Shown here piece after piece: positions 21,002-29,591 of a DNA stretch of 64,000 nucleotides. Under the pieces are notes generated by a model. That model ran no database searches, was not told the DNA's origin, and saw only the letters and a program-made list of their open reading frames with translations. The DNA comes from Bacillus sp. HSf4. Its GTDB lineage: Bacteria > Bacillota > Bacilli > Bacillales > Bacillaceae. The translations under genes and the position numbers were made by a program. How positions within the stretch are numbered: the first letter of the stretch is position 1; each line of letters opens with the position of its first letter. The stretch covers positions 1,042,001-1,106,000 of the forward strand of contig NZ_CP120679.1 in the NCBI RefSeq assembly GCF_029537375.1, written 5' to 3'.

Positions 21002-22399
21002 TTATTGACCAAACCACGCTTTTTGCAGCCTTTTGATGCCCAATGCAATCTCCTCTTCAGAAAGCCCTCCAAATCCGAGAAGTACAGCCGTATTCTGCGG
21101 CGGCGCCGCATATGAGACAGATGCGGGATAGACTTTGACGCCTTCTTCAAGCGCTTTTAAAATCAGCCGTTCTTCGCTTTGTTCGCCTTGTATTTCAAGA
21201 ATGATGTGAAGACCCGCATTTTCTCCCTTGATGGCGGCATATCCTCCCAGCTCCCGTTTAACGGCTTCAAGCAATGTTTTCCGTTTTTTTCTGTAAAGCG
21301 TCCTCATACGGTTGATATGTCTTTGATATTCGCCGTTTTCCATAAATTTCGCGATAGCCTGCTGCAAATGGCGGGAAACGGTATGTTTATACAATGAAGC
21401 AAGCTCATGTCCTTTTTCGGCCAAAGGAAGGGGCAGAACCATGTAGCTGACTCTTAAGGAGGGAATCAGCGACTTTGAAAAAGTCCCCATATAGATAACA
21501 CGGTCGTTTTGGTCAAGTCCGTGGAGGGAGGGAATCGGCTGCCCCGCATAGCGGAACTCGCCGTCATAATCATCTTCAATTATATAAGCGCCCCGTGATG
21601 TCGCCCAATCAAGCAGCTTCATTCTGCGGCCGACCGGCATGATCATGCCGAGCGGAAATTGATGGGAGGGTGTAACATAAGCCAGTGCGGGCTGGTGTTG
21701 AGCAAGTTCATTGACGCAAATTCCGCTGTCATCAACGGCTGTCGGGATGACCCTGAGCCCGCCTGTCTGCAAGACCGATTTGGAGCGATGGAATCCCGGG
21801 TTTTCAAATCCGACGGCCGCGCCTCTTGGGAACAGCCGGCATAAAAACTGCAGTAAAATCGGTGTCCCGGCGCCGACGATGATTTGCTCCGGTGAACAAA
21901 CGACGCCGCGCGATTCTCTGAGGTATACGGCAATCATCTTTCTTAACGACAGATCTCCGGCCGGCGGCCCGCTCTGAAAAAGTTCGGCACTTGAAATATC
22001 AATCGTTTTGGCGAGCGTTTTTTTCCATGCGGAGATCGGAAATGACGAGAGATCGACATGGCCGTGGTGAAAATCGATGACTTCCTCGGAGAGCGGTGCT
22101 TCTTCCTCCGCTGTTTCAAAAGGAGGAGGGGGCGAAAACGCTTGAAAATCACCATCTGCTTCAGCCGCATACCAGCCCTTCCGTGGCTTTGTGATCAGGT
22201 AGCCTTCGGCGGTAAGTTGATCATATGCATGCTCAACGGTTGTTTGGCTGACGTTTAAATGTCTGGAGAGCGCCCGTTTGGAGGGAAGTTTTGTCCCCGG
22301 CTGGATATGTCCGCTATGGATTTCATTTTTGAAAAACGTATACAGCTGCTGATAAAGCGGCTCGTCATGTTCACGGTTTAAAAAAGGTGTTATATCCAT
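21002..22399 (-). CDS. yhdI: MocR/GabR-type regulator (GntR HTH + aminotransferase fold)
   Basis: 465 residues. The N-terminal GntR winged HTH (PLYQQLYTFFKNEIHSGHIQPGTKLPSKRALSRHLNVSQTT) spans residues 12-70. A fold-type I aminotransferase domain follows, with VGAGTPILLQFLCRL, the PLP-binding EDDYDGEFRY near residue 285, and the lysine in MGTFSKSLIPSLR near residue 310. These regulators sense PLP adducts of amino compounds. The start at 22399 follows AAAGGTATGATCAT. It is divergent from yhdJ, the order seen in B. subtilis. Its likely target is the shared intergenic promoter. Confidence 0.92.
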   Translation of the reverse strand: MDITPFLNREHDEPLYQQLYTFFKNEIHSGHIQPGTKLPSKRALSRHLNVSQTTVEHAYDQLTAEGYLITKPRKGWYAAEADGDFQAFSPPPPFETAEEEAPLSEEVIDFHHGHVDLSSFPISAWKKTLAKTIDISSAELFQSGPPAGDLSLRKMIAVYLRESRGVVCSPEQIIVGAGTPILLQFLCRLFPRGAAVGFENPGFHRSKSVLQTGGLRVIPTAVDDSGICVNELAQHQPALAYVTPSHQFPLGMIMPVGRRMKLLDWATSRGAYIIEDDYDGEFRYAGQPIPSLHGLDQNDRVIYMGTFSKSLIPSLRVSYMVLPLPLAEKGHELASLYKHTVSRHLQQAIAKFMENGEYQRHINRMRTLYRKKRKTLLEAVKRELGGYAAIKGENAGLHIILEIQGEQSEERLILKALEEGVKVYPASVSYAAPPQNTAVLLGFGGLSEEEIALGIKRLQKAWFGQ

Positions 22400-22505
22400 A
22401 TGATCATACCTTTCAAGATAACTGGCATTCACTATTTTAGCAAAACTGACTATTTTAATCATGCCAGATGTCAGGTTAAAGTAAATCCATAACCAATAGA
22501 AAGGA

Positions 22506-22943
22506 ATGATATTGTTGCTTTATTTCAAAGAAATTCAATCTGAAACAGAACGAAAGGAAGTATATCCGGTGATGAAACAGCTGCGACCGCATCTCGATGA
22601 ATCGGCGTTTTTAGAGCTCGTTGGAACATTGCAGAAAACCGAAAATTACAAGCTTTTGGCACTGTACAGCAATGACGTTCCCGTTTCTTTGGCGGGCTTC
22701 TCAAAGCGAGTAACATTAAATCAAGGAGCCCATGTTTGGGTGGAGGATCTGGTGACGTGTGAAAAACACCGGTCAAAAGGCTATGGAAAACAGCTGCTCT
22801 CGGCTGTCGAGGAATGGGCCAAGCAGCAGGGCTGTCGGTCTGTCGCACTGTCATCAGGGACACAGCGACGCGACGCCCACCGTTTTTACGAAGAAAAAAT
22901 GAAATACAATAAGGCGAGTTATTTATACCGAAAGCCGCTTTAG
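22506..22943 (+). CDS. yhdJ: GNAT N-acetyltransferase
   Basis: 145 residues with the acetyl-CoA signature VTCEKHRSKGYGKQLLSAVEEWAKQQGC (motif A, RSKGYGKQLL) near residue 90, and SSGTQRRDAHRFYEEKM near residue 120 (motif B). Substrate unknown. The start is uncertain: ATG at 22506 is very close to the AAAGGA box, while in-frame TTG codons at 22512-22515 would have better spacing. It corresponds to B. subtilis YhdJ and is probably controlled by the divergent YhdI. Confidence 0.88.
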   Translation: MILLLYFKEIQSETERKEVYPVMKQLRPHLDESAFLELVGTLQKTENYKLLALYSNDVPVSLAGFSKRVTLNQGAHVWVEDLVTCEKHRSKGYGKQLLSAVEEWAKQQGCRSVALSSGTQRRDAHRFYEEKMKYNKASYLYRKPL

Positions 22944-22965
22944 CAGGGGAGCGGATGTAAAGGCA

Positions 22966-23022
22966 TAAAAAACCGCCTCCTGCTGTGATGGTAAAACCAA
23001 AATGCGGAGGCGGTTTTTTATT
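22966..23022 (+). terminator. Terminator after yhdJ
   Basis: AAAAACCGCCTCC ... GGAGGCGGTTTTTT with a loop of about 24 nt. The stem is flanked by A and T runs, so it can serve both strands, although nothing converges closely. Confidence 0.8.
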
Positions 23023-23118
23023 CAAATGGGTATCTTTCCGGAAAGCGGGGCGGACATCGGCTTATGGCGCTGGTGTCCGCTCTCGACTTCCGCGTCTTTA
23101 GTTTTCAAAGCTCCATCA

Positions 23119-23409
23119 TCAAAAACCAAGCTGCAGATTCGTATCAATTGACACAATCGTCCAGACGCAGATGAGGATGAAAATGTTGAGCACAACACCA
23201 AGGAGCCCTAATCCGGTCCGGCCTTTTTTGATGAATAGCTCGATGATGCCGAGCGGAATGGCGGCCATTGCAAAAGGAAGCATTTTAAAGGAATAAGCGA
23301 ATGAATCGCTGATGATCGCCAAATTTAAAATGAGCAGGGAAAGAATCGCTGTCGCGACAGATACCCATCCAAATACATTATGCTCTTTAAAAATTCTTAC
23401 CAGTTCCAT
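23119..23409 (-). CDS. yhdK: YhdK, membrane partner in sigma-M control
   Basis: 96 residues with three hydrophobic spans (about 14-34, 40-58 and 70-90). In B. subtilis YhdK works with YhdL to hold the ECF sigma factor SigM inactive at the membrane. Its start overlaps the yhdL stop by 13 nt, consistent with translational coupling in the sigM-yhdL-yhdK operon. Confidence 0.9.
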   Translation of the reverse strand: MELVRIFKEHNVFGWVSVATAILSLLILNLAIISDSFAYSFKMLPFAMAAIPLGIIELFIKKGRTGLGLLGVVLNIFILICVWTIVSIDTNLQLGF

Positions 23410-24467
23410 AATGCCACCTCACCTACTTTAGCTGCTTTTACAGGACCTTTATCAATCAGCTTTTCAATTTCTTTTGAAGGACCGGTCACCACCGCGCCAT
23501 ACACATTCACACCGTTTTTCTCAACGTAGTCAAGCCGTTTTGCAAGCTTTAAGTCTTTTCTGCCTGATATCGTTTCAGCCCACTTATTGTGTTTGATCAT
23601 ATATGACAGGGCCGCTTTGAACTGCTCCGCATCGCTTTGATCGGAATTTTGATAGACGTAAATGCGGTCGGAATCCTTCCCTGGATAGCCGATCGGCTCA
23701 GCGTATGGATGCTCTTTTAAATCGGTTTCTGTTTCAATCGCATTCCAAAGGACGCGTACATCATATCTTTTTAACTTGTCGTACAGTTCCCTTGTCGGAT
23801 AGGATCTTTCAAATGAAACGTAAGCTTCTGTCACCGTTCCGTCAGGCAATTGTTTCAAGATCGCTTTGGCTTTGGAAGTCGATTTTTCTTTGATGCCTCC
23901 CGGATAGACAAAATGCCTTTCTTCCTGTGTGAGCTCCTGGTTATATTGGTGAACCCGCGGGGCCTTCAGCTGGTCAAAGAACATCTCTACTTCCTCGTTT
24001 CCAACCACTTTTGTCACATTGCCGATCTGTTTCTTTAATGGAAACTGGGTCTTGATGCCAAAAAGCTGCACTTTGTTGACGAGTGCATCCGTATCCACCT
24101 GAATGTTCGGCTTTGTGACGGCCACCGTCATTGAAGCGGTCTGCACCAACGCATTTCCTTTGCTTTCATGTCCGCCCATGCCGTAGTATAAATAGCTTCC
24201 AAGCGTGCACAGCGGCAGAATGATGAGCGTGGAAAGGACAGCAAGAGCTGAAATCCGCATATATGATTTATTTTTCCCATATCTTAAAATCGCTTTTTGC
24301 TTTTCAGGACTGAGGGTGAGGTCCCAATTTTCGTCTTTCATTTCCTGATCCAGCATGTTCTGATACTCTTCGAGCTGTTCAAGCTCTTCTTCAACCTTGA
24401 TCATTTCCGCTTCGGAAAGCTCGCCGTTTTTATACTGTTCCCAACGTTTTTTGAAATCTTCATTCAT
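23397..24467 (-). CDS. yhdL: YhdL, anti-sigma-M factor
   Basis: About 356 residues. A cytoplasmic acidic N terminus (FKKRWEQYKNGELSEAEMIKVEEELEQLEEYQ) precedes one membrane span near residues 70-92 (ISALAVLSTLIILPLCTLGSYLYYG) and a large extracellular domain. The same layout is found in B. subtilis YhdL, which is essential because unrestrained SigM is toxic. The ATG at 24467 has AGAGGTG six bases upstream. It overlaps the sigM stop by eight bases. Confidence 0.92.
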   Translation of the reverse strand: MNEDFKKRWEQYKNGELSEAEMIKVEEELEQLEEYQNMLDQEMKDENWDLTLSPEKQKAILRYGKNKSYMRISALAVLSTLIILPLCTLGSYLYYGMGGHESKGNALVQTASMTVAVTKPNIQVDTDALVNKVQLFGIKTQFPLKKQIGNVTKVVGNEEVEMFFDQLKAPRVHQYNQELTQEERHFVYPGGIKEKSTSKAKAILKQLPDGTVTEAYVSFERSYPTRELYDKLKRYDVRVLWNAIETETDLKEHPYAEPIGYPGKDSDRIYVYQNSDQSDAEQFKAALSYMIKHNKWAETISGRKDLKLAKRLDYVEKNGVNVYGAVVTGPSKEIEKLIDKGPVKAAKVGEVALWNW

Positions 24468-24951
24468 CGTTAACACCTCTGTTGTAAAGTGCTTTCAGAC
24501 GCTGTCTGGCACGAAATAAAACACTTTTAAAATTAGCCTCTGAGATATTCATCAAGCTTGATGCTTCCTTGTAGTTCAGCTCTTTTAAATAATACAGCGT
24601 AAGCGCTTCCCGGTAGTTATCGGGGAGCTGGTTCATATATAGCGTCAACACTTCCTTAATCTCGACCTGGTGGGCAGGGCTTTGGACCGCGTTTTGAAAC
24701 AAGCTTCCGATCATATCGTCAGAAATCGTTACTTCCTTTTTATGCTTTCTGACATAATCGATAAACGCATTCCGAGCCACTTGAAAAAGCCAGGGCTTCA
24801 CCTTGCTGTGGTCGTAAGAGTGGATGTGTATGTAGGCTCTCATAAAGGTTTCCTGAAGCAAATCCTCTGCAAGATGTTTGTCTTTCGTCATGGAGAGCAG
24901 AAACCTGTAAACATCATTCATATACATTTGGTAAATTTCATCGATAGTCAC
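24460..24951 (-). CDS. sigM: ECF RNA polymerase sigma factor SigM
   Basis: 163 residues. Region 2 at about 5-70 (DVYRFLLSMTKDKHLAEDLLQETFMRAY, VKPWLFQVARNAFIDYVRK) and region 4 at about 100-155 (LPDNYREALTLYYLKELNYKEASSLMNISEANFKSVLFRAR). SigM directs envelope-stress genes for wall synthesis and division in Bacillus. It is the first gene of the operon with its membrane inhibitors. An autoregulatory ECF promoter lies upstream. Confidence 0.95.
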   Translation of the reverse strand: MTIDEIYQMYMNDVYRFLLSMTKDKHLAEDLLQETFMRAYIHIHSYDHSKVKPWLFQVARNAFIDYVRKHKKEVTISDDMIGSLFQNAVQSPAHQVEIKEVLTLYMNQLPDNYREALTLYYLKELNYKEASSLMNISEANFKSVLFRARQRLKALYNRGVNDE

Positions 24952-24976
24952 TGCCTTTTCTCCCCTCTATGTTATA

Positions 24977-25002
24977 AACGCATAAGAAAGGTTTGAAGTT
25001 GC
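24977..25002 (-). promoter_or_regulatory. ECF (sigma-M type) promoter of sigM
   Basis: On the minus strand GCAAC (25002-24998), 17 bp, then CGTT (24980-24977). This is close to the GAAAC/CGTC pattern of SigM promoters and lies 26 nt before the sigM start. Confidence 0.6.
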
Positions 25003-25420
25003 ACTCAACATGTCCACGGCTGTTTTTTCCTCCAATTTCTTACCCTTAAAAATCATCTATCCTATATAATAACTGAACATGTTCAAAAAAACTAATGATG
25101 GATGAGAGGGAATTTTTGAAAGTTCCCCCAATCGCCCGGACAAACTCGTGTTAGATAACGACAGAAAATTAGAGATACCATAAAGCTTTGTTATTGGTCA
25201 AGGGTTAGCTGACGGAGTGCTTTTTATTTACTGAAGAACCGGACACAGACGGGTTCTTGAAAATCGATCTATAGACTGCGGTAAATTGAATAGACGGAAT
25301 AGCACAAATCCAGTTGTCAAAAAATGCCTCCTTCCGCAAAATAATTACCATAAATCAAAAAAATGTAAAAAATTTTCATTAGACTGAAAAATTTCAATTT
25401 GGGGAAAGGGATGAGGGGCC
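25003..25420. other. AT-rich intergenic region between sigM and rap
   Basis: About 420 bp. TATAAT at 25065-25070 is followed by the perfect palindrome TGAACATGTTCA at 25074-25085. It is not a LexA box, because only two bases separate GAAC and GTTC. An inverted repeat AGAACC ... GGGTTCT lies at 25233-25254 without a T run. No supported gene is seen. Base composition shifts to AT-rich here and stays so through phr. Confidence 0.4.
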
Positions 25421-26609
25421 TTGAGTGTAAAAATGCCGTCTCAAAAAGTGGGAAACATGTTAAATCAATGGTATGGGATCATTAAGCTTCAGCAGGTTCA
25501 TAAAGCAAAATTAATGAGAGATCAGATTGAACATGCTCTTAAAAACATGGAAGAAGACCAAGATGTCCTACTGTCTTTAATTTAATAGATTCAAGATATA
25601 AAATGCTGGTTGATCAATATAGCTTGTCAGGCAGTCTCTTGAAAAGAATGGAACATCAAGCTGAAGAAAAGAAGACGGACGACATGCTGCAATATTATTT
25701 TTATTTCTTCAGCTGTATGTATGAATTTTATATGAAGAATTTCACCGATGCCATTCATTTTTACAGGATAGCGGAATCTAAGCTTCAACAAATTCCGGAT
25801 GAAATCGAGATAGCAGAATTTCATTATCAAGTGGCAATCGCCTATTACAAAATGAAGCAACACTTCTTTTCGCTAAATCACATTGAAAAAGCGTTAGATT
25901 CATTTAAGGCTTATGAAGAGTACAGCAATCGAGTGATTAACAGCGAAATGGTACTTGCCGCTAATCAAGTTGATTTATATCGTTTTGAAGAAGCCGCAAA
26001 GCTTTATAAACATGCTTTAAATAAGGCACGCGACAATAAAAACAGCCTTATTGAAAGCTTTGCATGTTTTAATTTAGGGGTGTGTTACGAAAGAAGAGAT
26101 TTGTTGGACGAGTCAAAAACATACTTTGAACAAGCGGCAAACATTCAAGAACGCGAAAATTCGATTTTTGGAATACGCAGTACATATATGTTGAGCCGAG
26201 TGAATTATAAACAAAATTTATTGAATGAAGCTCGTCGTTGGTATCAACAAAGCTTTTCCTGGGCCGATGCAGAAGATGAATTTGAATATAAGGCAAAGCT
26301 TCAAATGATATACTCATTGTATGATCGGCACGATCCTGCAAAAATAGACGAAGCTTTGGGACAGCTGAGAGAAAAAAAGTTGTGGTCAGATGTTGCAGAA
26401 TTAACAACCATAATTGCACTTCATTACAAAAAAGAAGGAAATATTTATCATCAGCGAAATACTTTGAACAGGCATGTCATGCGAAGGATCAAATTCTTAA
26501 ATTGACGCGTAGGTATTATCATGAAGCGTATGAAATCTATTATTGCAACTGCAGTTTTAGGCGGTCTTCTTGTTTTAGGTCTTTACAATATGACATCAAG
26601 CTCAATTGA
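25421..26609 (+). pseudogene. Rap-family phosphatase/regulator gene with two frameshifts
   Basis: The N-terminal frame starts at TTG 25421 (or ATG 25433) with MPSQKVGNMLNQWYGIIK and stops at 25585. The rest continues one frame over from FNLIDSRYKMLVDQYSL, restored if one base is added near 25574. The second frame runs through TPR repeats (FEEAAKLYKHALNKA, CFNLGVCYERRDLLDESKTYFEQA) to 26505. A further one-base loss near 26449 moves the tail to the third frame (SAKYFEQACHAKDQILK). Intact Rap proteins are about 380 residues; this locus would be full length if both bases were restored. Rap proteins inhibit Spo0F, ComA or similar regulators until bound by a Phr peptide. Confidence 0.85.
26434..26461 (+). 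promoter_or_regulatory. Sigma-H-like promoter for phr
   Basis: GAAGGAAAT at 26434-26442 fits the sigma-H -35 (RNAGGAWWW) fully. AGCGAAATA at 26453-26461 is one base from the -10 pattern, with a slightly short 10-bp spacer. It lies 60 bp before phr; phr genes commonly have a sigma-H promoter inside rap. Confidence 0.4.
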
Positions 26610-26661
26610 AGCTAACGAAACCTTGCCGATAAAAATTGCTGAAGACGCAGTATTCGGTTAA
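26521..26661 (+). CDS. Phr pheromone precursor
   Basis: A 46-residue ORF overlapping the end of the rap pseudogene. It has a basic start and hydrophobic core (MKRMKSIIATAVLGGLLVLG), a polar middle (TSSSIEANETLPIK), and a short C terminus EDAVFG. This is the Phr plan: export by the Sec pathway, then cleavage to a C-terminal penta- or hexapeptide taken up by Opp. The likely mature peptide is DAVFG or EDAVFG (inference; PhrG and PhrK of B. subtilis also end in Gly). The ORF is intact although its rap partner is broken. Confidence 0.75.
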   Translation: MKRMKSIIATAVLGGLLVLGLYNMTSSSIEANETLPIKIAEDAVFG

Positions 26662-26671
26662 AGTGAAACAC

Positions 26672-26712
26672 CAGCCTTTCTCAAATTATGAGAAGGGCCT
26701 TTCTCGTTTTTG
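26672..26712 (+). terminator. Terminator after phr
   Basis: GCCTTTCTC-N7-GAGAAGGGC, then CTTTCTCGTTTTT. One G-T pair in the stem. Confidence 0.65.
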
Positions 26713-26863
26713 GGGCGAGGAAAACTCGTGTCTTTCAGGAGTATGTCAGCGAAGTCAGTGCACTTAAAACGCGAAATATCAGCTAAAACGAGCCCGTATA
26801 TGAAGCCTCAATCCCCAGTTTTTAATGAAAAATCAATTTTTAGTACCAGGTAATAAAAAAAGT

Positions 26864-26872
26864 TGTTATAAT
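26864..26872 (+). promoter_or_regulatory. plsC promoter, extended -10
   Basis: TGTTATAAT: TG one base upstream of a perfect TATAAT at 26867-26872. The -35 region is weak. It lies 48 nt before the plsC start. Confidence 0.6.
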
Positions 26873-26919
26873 AGAAAAGGAAAACCTAAAATCGACTACT
26901 ACAATAAAGGAAGTGCCAT

Positions 26920-27522
26920 ATGTATCAGTTTATCGGTAATGCTGCAAAAGTGATTCTTTCTTTGCGCGGCGGAATTAAAGTATACAATAAGGAAAACCTT
27001 CCTAAAGATACGGGTTTCGTGCTGGCCTGCACACATTCCGGATGGGTGGATGTCGTCGCATTAGGAGTCGGCATTTTGCCTCATGAAATTCACTACATGG
27101 CGAAAAAAGAGCTTTTTGAAAATAAATTATCCGGTTCTTTCCTTTCAAGCATCAACGCTTTTCCGGTCGACAGGGAAAATCCGGGGCCGAGCAGCATCAA
27201 AACCCCGATTAAATTGCTGAAAGAAGGAAAGATCGTCGGCATTTTTCCGAGCGGGACGAGAACATCGGAAGACGTTCCTTTAAAAAGAGGGGCGGTCACG
27301 ATCGCCCAAATGGGAAAAGCGCCGCTTGTGCCGGCGGCTTACAGCGGGCCGTCCAACGGAAAAGAGCTGTTCAAGAAAGGCAAAATGAAGCTGATCATCG
27401 GCGAGCCGCTCAATCAGGAAGACTTTGCTCAATATTCGTCAAAAGAAAAGCTGGCGAAAATGACAGAGGCTTTAAATGAAAGTATTAAAGGGCTTGAACA
27501 GCAGCTAAAGCAGATGTCATAA
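26920..27522 (+). CDS. plsC: 1-acyl-sn-glycerol-3-phosphate acyltransferase
   Basis: 200 residues. Adds the second acyl chain to lysophosphatidic acid to make phosphatidic acid at the membrane. Acyltransferase motif I appears as THSGWVDV (HX4D form) near residue 37, motif II around FPVDREN near residue 83, and motif III as FPSGTRT near residue 110. The gene corresponds to B. subtilis plsC (yhdO). AAAGGAAGTGCCAT precedes the ATG. Confidence 0.95.
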   Translation: MYQFIGNAAKVILSLRGGIKVYNKENLPKDTGFVLACTHSGWVDVVALGVGILPHEIHYMAKKELFENKLSGSFLSSINAFPVDRENPGPSSIKTPIKLLKEGKIVGIFPSGTRTSEDVPLKRGAVTIAQMGKAPLVPAAYSGPSNGKELFKKGKMKLIIGEPLNQEDFAQYSSKEKLAKMTEALNESIKGLEQQLKQMS

Positions 27523-27532
27523 GAACATATTG

Positions 27533-27577
27533 CCAAGAAAGAACACTCCCTTAAATTGCGGGAGTGTTCTTTCTTGG
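27533..27577 (+). terminator. Terminator between plsC and the convergent thioesterase gene
   Basis: AAGAAAGAACACTCCC-N9-GGGAGTGTTCTTTCTT, a 16-bp perfect stem usable from both strands. Confidence 0.85.
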
Positions 27578-27585
27578 GGAGTAAC

Positions 27586-28854
27586 TTAACGTAAAGCCGT
27601 TTCTTCCAAAAACAAAAGCAATTCCCGCCAAAATGTCCGAGAGGCCTTGGCATCCGCCTCAGTGTTTCCCCCGTATACAACCTTTCGGCTCTGGCGCGCA
27701 GCGGTTGGAAAATAAGGGGGCCTGATATTGTGTCCGGCATTTTCAAAACTTAAGTGCAGAACAGAATGGGGGAAGCCTTTCTTGTTCAGCCGTTCGGCGA
27801 CTTTTTTGCTCATGAGTGCCGATGGCCATACGGAATCATCTGTACTCGACGTGAGAAGGACGGGCCCATTGATATGTTCGGCTTTGATGATAGAGGGATG
27901 ATCATCATTTACGTGACGCAATGCCTTTTGATAAAGGGAGAGAAAAGACTGCGGCCGCCCTGTTATTGTTTGTTTGATGAATGTCCACAGGGAAAGAATG
28001 CTGAAACACGGAAGAGATGCAAAGGTGAGCGGCGTTCTTCCAAAGCTCCAGGAAGATGTACGCCGGAGTTTTTTCAAGCCGACGCCTTGAAAGACGATCC
28101 CTCCCCCTACATGAGAAATCACAAAACGGCTCTCGTGGAAGTGAGATGCGATCAAAAGCGCCAATTCTCCCCCTTTTGACCGTCCAAATATTCCGATTCG
28201 GTCATGATTGATGCCATCATGGCGAAGAAGCCATGCGATGGCTTTTTGGAAGTATTCAAGCGGGATTTCCATCAGTTGTCCGGGAAGCTCTTTGTATTGA
28301 AAATAAGGAATCGCAAGCGTCGCATATCCGTAATTTGACAACATGCCTGCCAATGTTTCATCAAGCCCTCCGTCAGAGCCGCCTAAAACGATGATAACGG
28401 GCGGCCGGACAGCGTTATGAGGACGGAAAAAGGTTCCGTACCATCCGTTTTCCTTCACTTCCTGTCTGTCGATCGTTTCAGAAAGAAGCACCCGTTTCAC
28501 TTCTTTGCGCAAGATGACGCATCCCTTCCGTTTTACCTCGATGCGGAAAACAGCAGGATGAACCGTTTTTTTCTCGAATGAGCAGGAAGACCCGACAGGC
28601 TGCATCGACCAGAAAAGTCCCATTTGATCTTGCACTTGATATGTGCCTTTTAGTGGAGTAGCCGCACCAGGATCAACTTCCCCGAGTGGATCGGCTTGAA
28701 AAACGGCGTGCGATCTCCAGTTGACGCCGGATTCATCCTCCGCTTGAACCATGATATCAATCATCTCCATCGGTGTGAGCCCGGTGACTTTGATCTCGAT
28801 TTTTTCATCCCAACGAGATTCGGAAGGGGCGTGTAATACAGGCTGGGGGCTCAT
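27586..28854 (-). CDS. Acyl-CoA thioesterase / BAAT-type alpha/beta hydrolase
   Basis: About 422 residues. The N-terminal immunoglobulin-like domain (ITGLTP... through MGLFWSMQPV) is typical of the bile-acid-CoA acyltransferase/acyl-CoA thioesterase family, followed by an alpha/beta hydrolase. Nucleophile elbow FGRSKGGELAL near residue 226 (Ser, as in thioesterases), Asp in SSTDDSVWPS near residue 345, and His in ENAGHNIRPP near residue 390. It overlaps the tetR stop by one base (TGATG), so the two form an operon. It is absent from this spot in B. subtilis. Natural substrate unknown. Confidence 0.85.
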   Translation of the reverse strand: MSPQPVLHAPSESRWDEKIEIKVTGLTPMEMIDIMVQAEDESGVNWRSHAVFQADPLGEVDPGAATPLKGTYQVQDQMGLFWSMQPVGSSCSFEKKTVHPAVFRIEVKRKGCVILRKEVKRVLLSETIDRQEVKENGWYGTFFRPHNAVRPPVIIVLGGSDGGLDETLAGMLSNYGYATLAIPYFQYKELPGQLMEIPLEYFQKAIAWLLRHDGINHDRIGIFGRSKGGELALLIASHFHESRFVISHVGGGIVFQGVGLKKLRRTSSWSFGRTPLTFASLPCFSILSLWTFIKQTITGRPQSFLSLYQKALRHVNDDHPSIIKAEHINGPVLLTSSTDDSVWPSALMSKKVAERLNKKGFPHSVLHLSFENAGHNIRPPYFPTAARQSRKVVYGGNTEADAKASRTFWRELLLFLEETALR

Positions 28855-29450
28855 CAAGACAGCACTTCCTTTTCAAGTCTTGCATGAAACAATTCGACGC
28901 ACTCCTCAATATAGTCTTCTGGTTGATCGTAGAATGCTTCCTTGAATGCGGGCAGATGATGGAACATGATGTATTGATTGAGCAGCCCGAAAAACATGCT
29001 GCTGAGAATGCAGAACCTTTCTTTTGAAATGTTTTGGCGGTTGTGATGCTTTGCCAAATAAGACGCTAAAAAGCGATTTAAACGCCGAGGAATTTCCATG
29101 ATCAATTCAGAAATCCCGCTATCTTGTGTTGATTCCCTGAAGTAAACCCAAAAGACGCTGTCTTTTTCCAAATTTTCTTCGAAATAGGTTTCTGCGATCA
29201 ATGTTAAATCCGCGAGCAGATTTCCGGTCAGATGTTCTTCAAGACCGCGGATAAAATCGTCCGTAGTGACATGTTGAATCACGCTTTCCCGGAATAAATT
29301 TTTTTTATTGCCGAAATGTCTAAAAAGGGTTAAATGATTGACACCTGCTTTTTCGGCGATTTCTCTGGTTGAAGCGGCTGTAAAACCTTTTTCTTTAAAG
29401 AGATTCAGAGCCGCCTGAATAATGCGTTCTCTCGTTAATTGTTTTGTCAT
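28854..29450 (-). CDS. TetR-family repressor
   Basis: 198 residues. HTH at about 25-46 (STREIAEKAGVNHLTLFRHFGNKKNLF) and a helical ligand domain beyond. It heads a two-gene operon with the thioesterase. Two identical-plan operators (ATGTAATC-N4-GGTTACAT) lie between its start and the divergent DUF805-type gene, so it probably controls itself and perhaps that gene. Acyl-CoA or fatty acids would be a reasonable ligand given the downstream enzyme (inference). GGAGAGACAT precedes the ATG. Confidence 0.9.
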   Translation of the reverse strand: MTKQLTRERIIQAALNLFKEKGFTAASTREIAEKAGVNHLTLFRHFGNKKNLFRESVIQHVTTDDFIRGLEEHLTGNLLADLTLIAETYFEENLEKDSVFWVYFRESTQDSGISELIMEIPRRLNRFLASYLAKHHNRQNISKERFCILSSMFFGLLNQYIMFHHLPAFKEAFYDQPEDYIEECVELFHARLEKEVLS

Positions 29451-29465
29451 ATGTCTCTCCTTGAA

Positions 29466-29485
29466 ATGTAATCGGATGGTTACAT
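29466..29485. promoter_or_regulatory. TetR operator 1
   Basis: ATGTAATC-GGAT-GGTTACAT, 16 bp upstream of the tetR start. Its half-sites are identical to those of operator 2. Confidence 0.75.
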
Positions 29486-29502
29486 TTTAAAGGGAATTCG
29501 TG

Positions 29503-29522
29503 ATGTAATCAAGTGGTTACAT
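29503..29522. promoter_or_regulatory. TetR operator 2
   Basis: ATGTAATC-AAGT-GGTTACAT, 37 bp from operator 1. Only the 4-bp spacer differs between the two, which is what a conserved binding site would show. Confidence 0.75.
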
Positions 29523-29591
29523 TTTTGATCAGCGGCTGATAAACACTATTTACACAATGTATATGTTTTCTATCGTATTGGAGGAACTGAT

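Noticed and set aside
25074-25085. TGAACATGTTCA considered as a LexA box
   Set aside because: GAAC and GTTC are two bases apart instead of the four required by Bacillus LexA.
25275-25345. ComA box upstream of rap
   Set aside because: Half-sites CTGCGG and TTCCGCAA are present but about 55 bp apart, not the 4-bp spacing of a ComA box.
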